Shown: positions 43,118 through 54,600, counted from the first letter of the stretch. The stretch: DNA of 64,000 nucleotides from Micromonospora sonchi (GCF_014646235.1 NZ_BMNB01000033.1:16192-80191), one strand, 5' to 3'. Notes: generated by a model not told the origin, from the letters alone. Numbers and translations: made by a program.

Positions 43118-43140
43118 CCGACCCGGGACGGCCGGGTCGG
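43118..43140. terminator. Short hairpin between convergent eccD and SUKH gene
   Basis: CCGACCCGG / CCGGGTCGG with a 5-base loop in a 27-base gap between two converging genes; could end transcription from both. Confidence 0.6.
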
Positions 43141-43143
43141 TGG

Positions 43144-43890
43144 TCACCAGTCGCGGTCGCTGGCCTCGGCCATCGGGCCACCGCGGATCAGCTTGACGAT
43201 GGCGGAGTCGATGTCGGGCCCGACGAAGAAATCGTCGGCCCAGTGCAGCATGAAGACCCGTCCCTGCGCGTCGACGACCAGCTCGGACGGGCCGTCCTCG
43301 TTGTTGCCGAGCGGGTAGACCGGGTTGTCGTACTCCTCGGCGAAGATCCGCGCCGACTCGGTCAGCACCCCGCCCCGGGTGGGGTGGACATAGGTGGTGA
43401 AGCCGCCGCCGAGCCGGCCGCTGCGGCCGAACTGCGGCAGCCGCAGGCCACCGAACTCGACCAGCGCCGCCCGCGCGACCGGCGGACACTCCAACCCGGC
43501 GAGGTCGTCGGCGAAGCGGACCATCCAGTGGTCGACCGCCGACGTGACGTCCCGGCCGGGAAACCAGCCGGCCGTCTCCAGAACGTGCCGCACCTCGGGC
43601 GGGAACCGTCCCTCGGCGGCCCGGCGTCGCGCGTACCGCTCGGCGAGCATCTCTGCGGGCAGTGCCGGCCACTGGGACAGCTCGCCGGTCTCCCGGTCGA
43701 TGACCGCGCGGGGATAGCCGGTGGATGGCGGTGGGGCCGGCGGCCCGTCGGTGGCCGGCGCAGCCGGTTCGGCCCGCCAGGCGACGTAGCCGAGGTCGAA
43801 CTCGTGCAGGAACACCTCCGGCGCGGGCCCGGGGCTGCCCGCCTGCGCCCATTGACGGGCGATCGTCAGGGCCTCGTCGCGACTGATCAT
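43144..43890 (-). CDS. Imm35-like plus SUKH-3 fused immunity protein
   Basis: 248 residues. The first ~90 residues, starting ISRDEALTIARQWAQ and containing LGYVAWRAEP and RAVIDRETGELSQWP, look like immunity protein 35 (YrhB-type). The rest is SUKH-3: VLETAGWFPGRDVTSAVDHWM, ALVEFGGLRLP, GNNEDGPSELVVDAQGRVFMLHWADDFFVGPDIDSAI. Probably a double-headed immunity protein against a toxin domain exported by the neighbouring ESX system. The ATG at 43890 has GGAG seven bases upstream. Confidence 0.85.
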   Translation of the reverse strand: MISRDEALTIARQWAQAGSPGPAPEVFLHEFDLGYVAWRAEPAAPATDGPPAPPPSTGYPRAVIDRETGELSQWPALPAEMLAERYARRRAAEGRFPPEVRHVLETAGWFPGRDVTSAVDHWMVRFADDLAGLECPPVARAALVEFGGLRLPQFGRSGRLGGGFTTYVHPTRGGVLTESARIFAEEYDNPVYPLGNNEDGPSELVVDAQGRVFMLHWADDFFVGPDIDSAIVKLIRGGPMAEASDRDW

Positions 43891-44029
43891 CGAGCGACTC
43901 CTCGGGCTGCCGTCGTCGGCTCCACCGGCCGACGCCGGATGCGGGCGTCGCGGTGCTGGACGCCGTGCATATGGTAGGCACCGCGGTCCGGGCATTCGCG
44001 GCCGCCGGCGTACGCCACGGGAGGGTGCC

Positions 44030-45457
44030 ATGCCGTCGCGGCGGGACCAGGTCCAGTCGTACCAGTTCTTCGTGCAGCGGATGACCTCCGCGTTGGTGGC
44101 ACGTGAGCCTGACCCGGAGTCGGCACCGTTCCGCCGCCTCGGTGGTGCCGGCTTCGCCAGTGTGATGGTGGCCGTGCTCTGCCTCGCGGCGGTGGGCGTG
44201 TACGGACTGCTGCGTCCGGGCGGCGCCACGAAGTGGAAGGACGGCGCCGCGGTCATCCTGGAGAAGGAGACCGGCACCCGGTACCTCTACCGGGAGGGTC
44301 GGCTGCACCCGGTGGTCAACTACGCCTCCGCCCTGCTGGCCATGGAGGCGGCCGCACCGACGGTCTCGGTCTCCCGCAATTCGCTCGTCGGTACGCCCCG
44401 GGGCCCGCGGATCGGCATCCCGGACGCCCCGGACGCGTTGCCGGCGCCGGGTCGGATCCTGGATGGACCGTGGACCCTCTGCACTCAGCCGGCACGCAAC
44501 GCGGCCGGCGGAATCGTCGCCACCACCGTGCTCACCGTCGGGCGGGCACCGACCGGTGGCCGTGAACCGGGTGACGCCGGGCTGCTGGTCCGCGACCGCA
44601 AGACCAAGCGCCTGCACCTGGTCTGGCGCGACCACCGGTACGAGATCCGAAACGAGAAGATCGTGCTGGAGGGCCTCGTATTAAGCGCCGAGCCGGTGGT
44701 GGAGGTCGGCGGGGCGTGGCTGAACGCGCTGCCCGCGGGCGAGCCGATCGCTCCCCGCCGGGTGTCCGACCGGGGTGCCTTCTCGACCGCGCTGCCGGAC
44801 GCCCGCGTCGGTCAGGTCTTCATGGTGAAGAGCCAGAACGACAGCCGCCAGTACTACCTCGCCGAGCGGGAGCGGTTGGTCCCCATCACCCCCGTGCAGG
44901 CGGATGTGCTGCTGGCCGACGGGGAGACGCAGGCGGCGTACCCGGACGGGGCGAAGCCGGCCCCGATCGAGCTCGCTGCCGGCGCGGCGGCAGCCGCGCC
45001 GAAGGCGTCGGCACCGGAGCCGGGACGCCACCGCGCACCGGAGCAGCGGCCCGAGATCGCCCGGCTGAGCGGCGACAAGCCGGCGGTCTGCGCCGCCTAC
45101 CAACCGGACCAGAACGAGCCGACGGTGCTGCTCGACGCGCAGGTCCAACCGGTACGCGAGCCGGTGCGCACCGGTGAGCAGACCGGCGACGGCATCCCGC
45201 TGGCCGACCGGGTGGTCATCGAACCCGGCTACGGGGTGCTGGTCGCCGCCGTTCCGTCCCCGGAGCAGGAGACCGGCACCCTCAATCTGGTCACCGACCT
45301 GGGTTACCGCTACCCGCTGGCGGGCGAGGGGGTGCCGGCGATGCTCGGCTACTCGCAGGTGCAACCGGTGCGCCTGCCCGCCAGCCTGGTGGTCCGCCTT
45401 CCCGCCGGTCCGGCCCTCGATCCGACGACCGCGAAGCAGGCCCTCGACCCGGAGTGA
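44030..45457 (+). CDS. eccB: Type VII secretion protein EccB
   Basis: 475 residues. N-terminal cytosolic part with the family motif SRRDQVQSYQFFVQRMTSALV, one membrane helix at ~41-61, then a large external domain with GAAVILEKETGTRYLYREGRLHPVVNYASA and the conserved Cys-Cys pair region (WTLCTQPA ... PAVCAAYQPD). EccB is the periplasmic/wall-side core subunit and, in some systems, an ATPase-like protein. The ATG at 44030 has GGAGG five bases upstream. No other gene is on its transcript before the esx pair 143 bases later. Confidence 0.95.
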   Translation: MPSRRDQVQSYQFFVQRMTSALVAREPDPESAPFRRLGGAGFASVMVAVLCLAAVGVYGLLRPGGATKWKDGAAVILEKETGTRYLYREGRLHPVVNYASALLAMEAAAPTVSVSRNSLVGTPRGPRIGIPDAPDALPAPGRILDGPWTLCTQPARNAAGGIVATTVLTVGRAPTGGREPGDAGLLVRDRKTKRLHLVWRDHRYEIRNEKIVLEGLVLSAEPVVEVGGAWLNALPAGEPIAPRRVSDRGAFSTALPDARVGQVFMVKSQNDSRQYYLAERERLVPITPVQADVLLADGETQAAYPDGAKPAPIELAAGAAAAAPKASAPEPGRHRAPEQRPEIARLSGDKPAVCAAYQPDQNEPTVLLDAQVQPVREPVRTGEQTGDGIPLADRVVIEPGYGVLVAAVPSPEQETGTLNLVTDLGYRYPLAGEGVPAMLGYSQVQPVRLPASLVVRLPAGPALDPTTAKQALDPE

Positions 45458-45599
45458 GCGGCCAGCCACATTGGAGGGTGGTCGGACACCGGTCTAGCGT
45501 CGGTTGGACAGGACGGTTACCGTTTCGAATGACGATGGTGCGTGAGCGCCGACTGACAGGCCGCCCCCGGACAGGCGGGGCGATCGAACGAGGACGGGG

Positions 45600-45941
45600 G
45601 TGACTTCCGCCATGTCGATGCGTACCGACACCGGCTTGATGCTGAAGACCGAGGGTGACGTCGATGCCGTCGCCGACCGGCTCACCGGCAACCTCAACTC
45701 GCTGATGGACCAGCTCGCACCGCTCTACGACCAGTGGAAGGGTGCTGGTGCGGGTTCCTTCCAGCAGGTTCGTGAGCGGTTCGACCAGGACATGGCCCGG
45801 CTCAACGTCGCGCTGCGCGCGATCGCCGAGGCCGTCGGTTCGTCCGGTAAGGACTACGACGTCAGCGACGAGGAGATCCGGGCCGACATGGACAGCGCCG
45901 GTGCGACCGCCGGTCAGATCACCGCGGCGCTGAAGCTCTGA
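45600..45941 (+). CDS. WXG100 family protein (EsxB-like)
   Basis: 113 residues from GTG, or 109 from the ATG at 45612. Two helices joined by the WXG bend, here YDQWKGAGAGSFQQV, W46-K-G48. C-terminal half DMARLNVALRAIAEAVGSSGKDYDVSDEEIR includes the Y-x-x-x-D/E secretion-signal type (YDVSDEE). Secreted as a dimer with the neighbour gene product and needed for ESX activity. GAGGACGGGG lies seven bases upstream of the GTG; start choice is tentative. Confidence 0.93.
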   Translation: MTSAMSMRTDTGLMLKTEGDVDAVADRLTGNLNSLMDQLAPLYDQWKGAGAGSFQQVRERFDQDMARLNVALRAIAEAVGSSGKDYDVSDEEIRADMDSAGATAGQITAALKL

Positions 45942-45954
45942 CGGGGGGTTCGTA

Positions 45955-46242
45955 ATGGAGATTCGCTACAACTTCGCTGGCCTGAACGGGGCGGCGGATG
46001 CCTGCAGCAGTTCGGTCCGGAACCTGACCAGCGAGCTGGACGGGCTCAAGTCCGGCATCGCGCCGCTGCTGGCCACCTGGGACGGTGACGCCCGCGAGGC
46101 GTACTTCCAGCGGCAGAACGAGTGGGAATCCGCCGCCAACGACCTGCGTGACCTGCTCAGTCGGATCGAGAAGGCGCTGCGCGAGTCGGCGGCCAAGATG
46201 CAGGCCCGCGAGGCGGCCAACCGGGCCAAGTTCGGCGGCTGA
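45955..46242 (+). CDS. WXG100 family protein (EsxA-like)
   Basis: 95 residues. Two-helix hairpin with TWDGDAREAYFQ, W42-D-G44. Thirteen bases after the previous esx gene and preceded by a GGGGG site, so it is co-translated with it. The pair is the likely core substrate of this ESX system. A strong terminator follows. Confidence 0.95.
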   Translation: MEIRYNFAGLNGAADACSSSVRNLTSELDGLKSGIAPLLATWDGDAREAYFQRQNEWESAANDLRDLLSRIEKALRESAAKMQAREAANRAKFGG

Positions 46243-46259
46243 GCCGCAGACGTACCACC

Positions 46260-46288
46260 CGATGGCCCGGCCCACGGCCGGGCCATCG
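46260..46288 (+). terminator. Terminator after the esx pair
   Basis: Perfect 13-bp hairpin CGATGGCCCGGCC / GGCCGGGCCATCG with loop CAC, followed by TCGTTTCC. Confidence 0.85.
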
Positions 46289-46357
46289 TCGTTTCCTCCA
46301 TCGCCGGGCGCGGGCCGCCGGACGGCGACCCGCCGCCATGCCACCGACGGGCCGGCG

Positions 46358-47647
46358 TCAGCCGCGTGGCGTCGAGGTCGGCACCCGGAAGAAGATTTCC
46401 TCGGGCTCGTCGATCTCGGGACCGGCGGGAGGTGGCGCGGCGGGCCGCGTCGGCCGCCAGCGGGTACGCCTGCCACGCGGCAGCATCGCCGCCAACGCCG
46501 CCACCCCGACCGCGAGCGCGGCCAGGGCCAGGCCGACCCAGAGCGCGAGCCGGCCGAAGAGCGCCCAGCGCTCGGCGCGGGCCTGCGCCGCCGCGTCCTG
46601 GGGCACCTCGGGCAGGGGTGGCTGAGCGACCGGCTTCGCGGTGGTCAGCCGTTCGGTGACCGCCCGGTACGGATTGAGCATCCCGCTGCCGTAGCCGCGG
46701 GACGCGTCGCCCCGGGCCGGATCCGCGGTGGCCAGCAGCCGACGGGTGACCTCCTTCGCCGACAGGCCGGGCTCCGCCGAGCGGATCAGTGCGGCGGTCG
46801 CGCTCACCATCGGCGTGGCGAAGCTGGTGCCGTCGTACACGTTGTGACCGAACACCCGGGTCGCGGCAACCACCGCCCCACCCGGGGCCACGATGTCCAC
46901 GTACGGCCCGATCTGCGACTGCCGGACCCGGGCGCCGTGCTGGTCGACGGCGCCCACACCGATCACCCCGTCGTATCCGGCGGGATAGGGCACCGGATCG
47001 GGACGGGCGCCGTCCTGATGCAGGTTGCCGGCGGCGGCGACCAGCACGACGTCCTTCTCCAGGGCGTACCTGACCGCCTGCTCGACGTCCGGATCCGGGT
47101 GGTAGAGCGTCACCGACATGTTGATCACATCGGCGCCGTCGTCGACCGCGCGTTCGATCGCCTGCGCGAAGACCGCGCCGGTCACCGTGTCGCCGTCCTT
47201 CTCGGTGGCGATGCGCTCGCTGACCCGGATCGGCACGATCGTGGCGTCCGGCGCCAGACCGTGGAAACCCACGCCCTCCTGTCGTTCGGCGGCGATGATG
47301 CTGGCGACCGCCGTGCCGTGCGAGACGCAGTCCACGTCGCCACCCGGTGCATTCCGCAGTGCGTCGAAGCCGGTGGTGACCCGCCCGGTCAACTGCGGAT
47401 GGCTGCTGTCGGTGCCAGAGTCGATCACCGCGACCCGGACCCCCGCGCCGGTGCTGAAGGGCCACACCCGCTGCGGCGCGAGCCACCGCTGATGCCAGGG
47501 GGTCTCGGTGTTGACCTGTCCCGGATCGCTCGGATTCTGGCAAACCGCCGTCGCGGCCCGGGCCGGTGCCGGTGCCGGGACCACCACCGCCGTGGCCAGT
47601 ACCGTTCCCACCAGGGCAAATGCCGCCATAGGACGGTCGCGGACCAT
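46358..47647 (-). CDS. mycP: Type VII secretion-associated serine protease mycosin (2)
   Basis: 429 residues. Signal peptide to ~32 (PAPAPARAATA). Catalytic residues Asp75 (VAVIDSGTDSSHP), His110 (SHGTAVASIIAA), Ser275 (YDGTSFATPMVSATAALI) in the canonical GTSFATP form, unlike the GSSNSSA of the mycosin at 33666. C-terminal membrane helix and basic, Pro-rich tail. A conserved Cys pair (VCQNP ... DVDCVSHG) matches the N-terminal extension of mycosins. The ATG has GGAGGTG seven bases upstream. Two mycosins in one ESX locus is common in actinomycetes. Confidence 0.95.
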   Translation of the reverse strand: MVRDRPMAAFALVGTVLATAVVVPAPAPARAATAVCQNPSDPGQVNTETPWHQRWLAPQRVWPFSTGAGVRVAVIDSGTDSSHPQLTGRVTTGFDALRNAPGGDVDCVSHGTAVASIIAAERQEGVGFHGLAPDATIVPIRVSERIATEKDGDTVTGAVFAQAIERAVDDGADVINMSVTLYHPDPDVEQAVRYALEKDVVLVAAAGNLHQDGARPDPVPYPAGYDGVIGVGAVDQHGARVRQSQIGPYVDIVAPGGAVVAATRVFGHNVYDGTSFATPMVSATAALIRSAEPGLSAKEVTRRLLATADPARGDASRGYGSGMLNPYRAVTERLTTAKPVAQPPLPEVPQDAAAQARAERWALFGRLALWVGLALAALAVGVAALAAMLPRGRRTRWRPTRPAAPPPAGPEIDEPEEIFFRVPTSTPRG

Positions 47648-47822
47648 TCGTGCTCACCTCCGGTCGACCGGTGCCGGTGCATCCTAACGACGAGCGGGCA
47701 CCGACCGCCCATTCCAATGTCGCCCGGATTCAGTATGGTCGAGTCGGCACGCCCCGCCGTGGGCGTGACGTGCGCATGCATCGAGGGCGCATGTGGACAT
47801 GGGCACGGGGGGAGGACACGCC

Positions 47823-48215
47823 ATGGACGTACAGGGGCTGCGCGCCCGTGCTGACGAACTCATGGCGCAGTTCGAACGGATGCGCTCCGGGGTTGGCGAC
47901 CTCCAGCAGCGGCTCAAGGCGGTGGCCGCGACGGTCACCTCCGACGACGGCCTGGTCACCGTCACCGTCGGGCCGCGCGGCCAGGTGACGAAGGTCGAGT
48001 TCGACCCGCGCATCTACCGCCGGCCGAACTCCAAGGAACTCTCCGCCACGGTCACCGACACCATCCGACGTGCCACCGAGAAGGCGATGGCCGATGTCGA
48101 AGGTCTGCTCCGGCCGTTCGTGCCGGACAGTCAGTTCCAGGCCTACATCGACCACGACCTCGACGGCATCTTCCGGCAACTGGACAGCGACCTGCCCGGG
48201 GAGGACAAGCGATGA
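47823..48215 (+). CDS. YbaB/EbfC family nucleoid-associated protein
   Basis: 130 residues. YbaB-like: LRARADELMAQFERMRSGVGDLQQRL then TVTSDDGLVTVTVGPRGQVTKVEFDPRIY. Members bind DNA non-specifically; many actinobacterial copies sit at the front of ESX toxin operons, where they may instead act as chaperones, since their helical layout mimics WXG100 proteins. GGAGG lies seven bases before the ATG at 47823. Its stop overlaps the next start (ATGA). Confidence 0.9.
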   Translation: MDVQGLRARADELMAQFERMRSGVGDLQQRLKAVAATVTSDDGLVTVTVGPRGQVTKVEFDPRIYRRPNSKELSATVTDTIRRATEKAMADVEGLLRPFVPDSQFQAYIDHDLDGIFRQLDSDLPGEDKR

Positions 48216-48556
48216 CCGAGCTGCGGGAGACCTTCGTCAATCCGGACGGCGCCATCGAGGGCACCAACACCCTCGGTGCCGCCGGTGCCCGACTGGCCGG
48301 CGGCTGGCGGAGCATCTCCGCCAGGATCGAGACGCTCAACGCCGGTAAGCCCTGGGGCGACGACGAGCCGGGCAACGAGTTCAACAAGAACTACCTCGGC
48401 GGTGACGACCAGCCGGCGAAGCAGGTCCTGAAGATGGGCGGGAGCGTCGTGCCGGTGGTGGAGAAGATGGGGCCGACGGCCAAGGGAGCGGTCGAGGGCA
48501 CCGTCGACACCGACGACATGGTCAAGACGCTGTTCGGCGGCGGAAGCAAGAAGTAG
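48212..48556 (+). CDS. WXG100-like hypothetical protein, partner of the giant toxin
   Basis: 114 residues. The segment NAGKPWGDDEPGNEFNKNYLGG is the W-G-D-D-x-x-G-x-x-F motif seen in proteins encoded just before CpnT-type toxins. Probably helps deliver the giant protein encoded 45 bases downstream. Coupled by ATGA overlap to the YbaB-like gene. Confidence 0.75.
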   Translation: MTELRETFVNPDGAIEGTNTLGAAGARLAGGWRSISARIETLNAGKPWGDDEPGNEFNKNYLGGDDQPAKQVLKMGGSVVPVVEKMGPTAKGAVEGTVDTDDMVKTLFGGGSKK

Positions 48557-48601
48557 CCGCCGGCCGGTCACGGGTCGACATCGGACTGAGGGGCACACGG
48601 G

Positions 48602-51600
48602 GTGGCGGTACCCAATCCCAGGAACTCGCTGGGCGAGTACGCCTGGGTCTGGGATGCCGTCTGCTGGGTCAGCGCAGGCGAGGCGTGGCCCAAAGGCGAC
48701 GAGGATCGCATGCGCGAGCTGGCCGACGCCTGGCAGGCGCTGGCGGAACTGGTCGGCGACACGCTGATGGACGCCGACCAGGGCGTCATGAAGATCCTGC
48801 AGAGCTGGGGCGGCGGAGCCGGCGAGGCGTTCGGCGGGCTGTGGAACCAGCTCGGCGTCGACCCGAACACCGGCCTGCCGCTGATCCAGGAGGTCGCCGC
48901 CGCGTACGCCGCCGGCTGCGACCAGACGGCTCTGGAGATCGAGTACGCCAAGCTGACCGTGCTGATCGCGGTCTTCATCACCGTCATCGCGGTCTTCGTC
49001 GCGTTGCTGATGGCCTGGCTGGGCGGCGTCTCGGCGGGTGCGATCCCGGGCATCCTGGCGGCCGGCCGGCAGGCCGTCACGGTCGCCTTCCGGCGGCTGA
49101 TCGCCCAGATGGGGCGGCAGCTGCTCACCCGGGCCGGAATGCAGGCGGCGTTGCGGGCCGCCGGGACGAGGGCCGGGCAGTTCGTCACGAGCCAGGGCTT
49201 CCGGCAGGGCATGAGGATGCTCGGCGTGAATGTGCTGAAGGAGGCCGGCGAGGAGGCGGTCATCGACGTCGGCGCCCAGGCGTACCAGATGCGCAGCGGC
49301 GAGCGGCGCGAGTGGGACACCAAGCGGACGATGACCGCGGTCGGGGGCGGGGCGTACGGCGGTGTGCTCGGCCCCGGCCTGAGCTGGGTCGGCCGGCGGG
49401 TGGCGCCCCGGATGCCGGTCTCGTTCAGCCCGTCCCAGTTGAACTTCCGTGGCAGCGGCCTGGTCCGCTGGGGCAGCACCAGCATCGCCTCGGGCATGCA
49501 GAACGCCATCATTTCGCCCGCCGCGAGCGTGCTCGCCAACGGCACCATCAACAACGAATGGGCCATGCCGGGCGCGGACGCTTTCCTCGGCGGGTTCGCC
49601 AGCGGCGCCGGCCGCACCGGGGCGACCCTGGCCGGCGGCGCCACCGGCAACCTGGCGGCGAAGGGCACCAACGCCCTCCTCAACAAGCTGGGCTTCTCGT
49701 TCGCGCCCGGCACCGGCACCGGCACGGGCGCGGGCGGAATCAATCCGTCCCTCGGTGTCGGAGGCGCGAACCTCGGCAACCTCGGCAACACCGGCGCTGG
49801 CGCTGGCGCTGGCGCTGGCGCTGGCGCGGGTGCGGGTGCCGGTGGTGGTGCGGGTGCCGGTGGTGGTGCGGGCGCTGGTGGTGGTGCGGGCGCTGGTGGT
49901 GGTGCGGGCGCTGGCGGTGCAGGTGGTGGTGCGGGTGCGGGTGCCGGTGGTGGCGCGGGTGGCTCCAACGGCGCGGGTGGTGCCGGTGGCTCCGGCGGCG
50001 CGACCGGCGGTGCCGGTGCCGGGAACACCGACACCGGCGGTGGTACGGGCCAGCAGGGCAGCGGCACCGCACCGCAGAGCGGGTCGGGCTCGATCAGCCT
50101 CGCGCCCCCACCGGCAGATTCGGCCGTCGCGTCGCCGCCCGGCGGCACGCCTACGACGGACGGCGCCGCCTCGACCGCCGCACCCACGACGACCGATGGT
50201 CCGGGCCTGGCCAACGGTGCGCCCGACCCGGCCTCGGCCGACGCCAAGGCGGGCGCCGGTGACACAACTGCGGCTCCTGCCCAGACCGAGGGCACACCCG
50301 CGTCGGCGCAGGGCAGCCCGGACACGGCCGATCCCACCTCGGGCGCGAACCGGGACGGCACCCCGGGCGACCGGGCGGCCCCGGTGAGCGACGGCCCCGG
50401 CACCGACCGCCCCGCGACCGGTTCCACCGATCAGACCGGTTCCACCGATCAGACCAGCGGTGGACCACCGGCCGACCGCGCGACCGGTGGCGCTCAGACC
50501 ACGCCCTGCGGCACGTCCACCGGTGGCGCTCAGACCACGCCCGGGGAGACGTCAACGCGCGGGGCGCAGACCACGCTCGGTGACACGTCGACCGGCGCTG
50601 GTCGTACCGCCGTCGCTGATCCGGCGACGGGGGTGGGCGACCGTTCGAACCTCGCCGGTCCGGGTGGCCGGGTCGACACCGGGACCGATGGCCTTGCCGC
50701 AGACGCCGCGCCGACGGTGCTGCCCGGTGCGCCCCCCGCCGCCCCGGTTGTCGGGCCCACGCCGGCCAGCGTCACCCCGACCGCCCCCGCCACGCCGACC
50801 GCCCCCGCCGCCACGGTGAACCCTGCCCCGGCCGGCCCGACGACACCGGGCACCCAGCCCGCCACGTCGGGGACGAGCACGCCCACCACGCCGTCGACCG
50901 CGACAGCTACGTCGACAACCGGCACGAACACGTCGCCCACCACGGGGAACACCGCGCAGCCGGCACCGGCTCCGAGGACGCCGGTCAACACGACGGCGGC
51001 GAACTCGGCGGGATCGGTCTCGCTCGCCCCGCCAACCACCACCTCCACCAGCCCGGGGCAGCCCGGCGCGAGCCAACCGGCCGGGCCTGCCCAGCAGGGC
51101 ACCCGCCCGGAGGGCACTCCGGCGCCGAGTACCCCGGCAGCGGAGACCGCGAGCCAACCAGGCAACCAGTCCGACGGTCGGCCGGAGGGGCGTACCCCGG
51201 TCGACCCGATGGTGCCGGCGGCAACGGCGGGCAGCGACCCGACAACCACCCCTGCGGCGCCGGCCACCGATCCGACAACCACCCCCGCGACGCCGGCCAC
51301 CCCCGCGACGCCGGGCACCGACCCGACGGCCTCCACGACCTCGGACGGCGCCACCGACGCCGCTGCGCACCGGGTGGAACCGGGCGACCGGTCCGCCGTC
51401 GGCGTGCCGGTCGTCGTTGCGGTGCCGGGCAGCACGGGGACGATCCAGCCTGGTGGCCCGAACGCGCCGAGTGCCGACTCGGGCCGGGTGAATCCGGAGA
51501 GCTTCCAGCGCTCGGAGGGGCCGACCGGGCGCGGTACGCACAGCTGGCAGATGAACCCGACGGCGGTCGACGGCGACCCGGCCGGCCCGGAGGCGGAACG

Positions 51601-54600
51601 CGCCCTGATCGAGGCGTCGCGGACGCTCGCGGAGACCGCCCGGCAGGCGGTGAAGGGCGGCACGATTTCGCGGTCCAAGCAGCCCGGCATGGCCGGCGCC
51701 CTGCTGATGCCCGACGGTGGGGTCACGACGCACACCAGCATGACCACCGACAAGGGCACCAAGCCGCCGACCCGGCCGGCTGTGCACCCGCTCGCCCAGG
51801 CCGCGCTGGACCGCACGGCGGCGGCGCTGCCCGACGGGACCGGCAGCGGGCACGGCAAGTGCGCCGAGGTGGCCCTGGTCTCGGACCAGCTCTACCGGCT
51901 CGAACAGCAGTGGCAGGAGGCGGGCGAGCCCGGCACCTTCGAGCAGTACGCGCTGAACGCCTTCGACGGTGCCAAGATCACCACGCATCAGGTCAAAACG
52001 GCCCGGCAGGACGACGTCGTCTACGAGCTCGGGCACTACCGCCCGCCCTGCCGTTCGTGCGCACACTTCCTGCCGCAGTTCAACATCGACCCGATCGCGG
52101 ACCCGCAACGGGATGCCCGGACCTACCAGCCGCCGGTGCCGGGCGTGGTGGGCAACGGGCCGCCGCTGAGCGAAACCCGGCCCTACGACCAACCAGACGG
52201 CCTGGTCCCGCCAGATCCGGCCGACCAGCAGGCGCTCGACGCCGCTGTGCCGCGAGACCCGACGACCGGCCGACCTGTGGTCCACCCGGACCCGCGCGTC
52301 GGGCAGTGGGCCGGGCTCGTCAACGACGGCGGCCCGACCGTCCCAGGGCGCGCCAACAACTGCGCGGACGTCGGCCTCTCCGTCCTGGCCACCTGGTTCG
52401 GCCGGCCCGAGGTGGCGGCACCGGTCGTCCCGTCGGCCCAGGTGGAGGTCGGCAGCACCGGGCGGCAGGAGCAGGCGCTGCGGGCCAGCTTCGCCCACGA
52501 AGGCAACGGCATGGCCGGGTTGGACGCGGTGGCCGAGGCGCTTCGCACGGCCGGACCCGGCTCGGCGGCGTTGATCATCACCACGCAGGCCGACGGCAAC
52601 GGGGCACACACCTGGAACGCGATCAACCACGACGGCACCATCATCTGGGTCGACGGCCAGAACCGGTTGGTCTCGGACACCCAACCGGTGCACGGCGACC
52701 AGGTGGGCGACGTCTGGTCGATCGTCCTCGACGCCGAGGGCGACCCGATCCAGTCCGCCAGGCCTGACGGCAGCACAACGAACTTGTTGCCGCCGGCCTC
52801 GACCGCGTCCGACGGACTGAGCGACCCCGGTGCGCCGACGCCGGACGGCGACGCTGCCGCCCGCCCTCGCCCGGACGGGCCTCCAGGAACGTCGACCGAC
52901 ACCGGCAGCACGGTGGACACCGGTGATCGGACGGGGGCCGTGATCACCGCCAGCGCCCTGCCGGGAACGAACTTCCACGGTCAGGGCCGGGCGCAGCCGG
53001 ACCCGGACGCGGTTCTGGACCGGGCGCGCAGCGTGATCGGCCAGGTGGCGGCGCACGCCGGGGTCTCCGGCGTCCAACCGCGCTCCGACGGCACGTACCA
53101 GGTGACGCGCGCCGACGGCAGCACCTTCGATCTGCGCCTGACCAGTGGACCCGTCGCGGACCGGGCGGTGGCGACCGGCCGGTTCGGCGCCGACGGCGTT
53201 GCCGTGGTGACGCTCTCCGACCGGGCCGCCGACGCGATCGTCGAGCGGGGCCTGGCGCACGAAGTGGCTGAACTGTCGGCCCTCGGGCGACCGTCGGCCC
53301 CGGGCGCCCCGACCGTCGACCCGCTCTCCCCTGGCGACCTCGCCGAGCTACGCACCGCGGTGCACCAGGTCGCGGTTGCCGATCGTTGGTCGAGGGCCGC
53401 GGCCCAGCGCGAGTTGGCCGCCGTGATCGACCGGCTCGGCCTGCGGGACGGCATGCTCGGCGCAGAGCAGCGTCTCGCCACCGTGCCGGATTCGACCCGC
53501 ACCGCCCTGACCGACGTGTACCCCGACTGGCACACCGACCGTTCCGGCAGACCGGCGAGCCGTGTGCCGGCCGAACCAACCAGTGACGCCCGTCCGACGG
53601 GCCTGCCCCGACTGCGCACCTACGCGCTCACCCACTTCACGACGAGCTCGATGCTCACCGCCTTGGTGGCGAAGCTGACGGCGGACACCGGCCGGCCGGA
53701 GCTGGCACTGATGCTCGGTGTCGGCGGGTTGGTCGGCGCGGTCGCCACCGGTCCGGCGAAGTGGCTGGGCAAGCGGGCCGGCCTGGCCGCCGAGGACCGT
53801 CGGGCCCGGCACGACGCGCGCCAGGAGGCCCGCTCCACCGCCGACAGCGATGCCGCCACCGGTCAGCAGGTCGCCGGCCGGACCGACGACGTGGGTCCGG
53901 CGACGCGGGAGGTCGACTCGGCGACGGCCCGGCTCGACAGCCAGGTCGAGGCCCTCGGACGGCGGCTCGACGCCGGGGAAGGCCGACGCCGCCTGATCGG
54001 CCGGACCAGAGGCTTCACCGCGCCGGCCACCACCGGCCCGGCACCGTCCGTGGGCCGGTCGGGTGACCCGGTCACGCCGCTGGGACCCGCGGACCCGGTC
54101 GGGCTCACTCCGCACGAGCAGGGGCGTCTCGCCGAGTTGCGGGCGCTCTCCGCGCAACGCGACGCCGGCTCGCGCTGGGCCCGGCCGCGTGCGACCCGGG
54201 AAATCCGGGCGCTGCTGGACTCCCTCGGGCTGCGGCAGGGGACACCCGGTGCCGAGCAGCGCCGCGACCTGCTTCCGGCCGACGTCCGGTCGCTGGCGGA
54301 CCGGTTCGGTGGCTCCCGTCCGGCGGCGGTCCGGGAGCGCCTGCGGGTGATCGTCGACCGGCGGCCGGCCGAGGGAGATCGACCGGGCAAGGTCGCGCCC
54401 TGGTGGATGGCCACGGTGGAGAACGCGCCCAACGTGCTGGCGGCCGGCAGCATCGCCGTAGTCGGTGACCTGATCGGTCAGCTCAAGCTGGGATGGTTCG
54501 CCATCACCGCCGGGCTGACCGCGATGGCCAGCGGGGCGGTGGTCGACCCGCTGATGGCCCGCCAGGAGGCGGCCGCCAAGGATGCCCGGGACACCTGGGA

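Noticed and set aside
53250..53275. Zincin metalloprotease call from AHEVAEL
   Set aside because: The motif is HExxE, not HExxH, and no downstream Glu or His ligand pattern of known families is seen.
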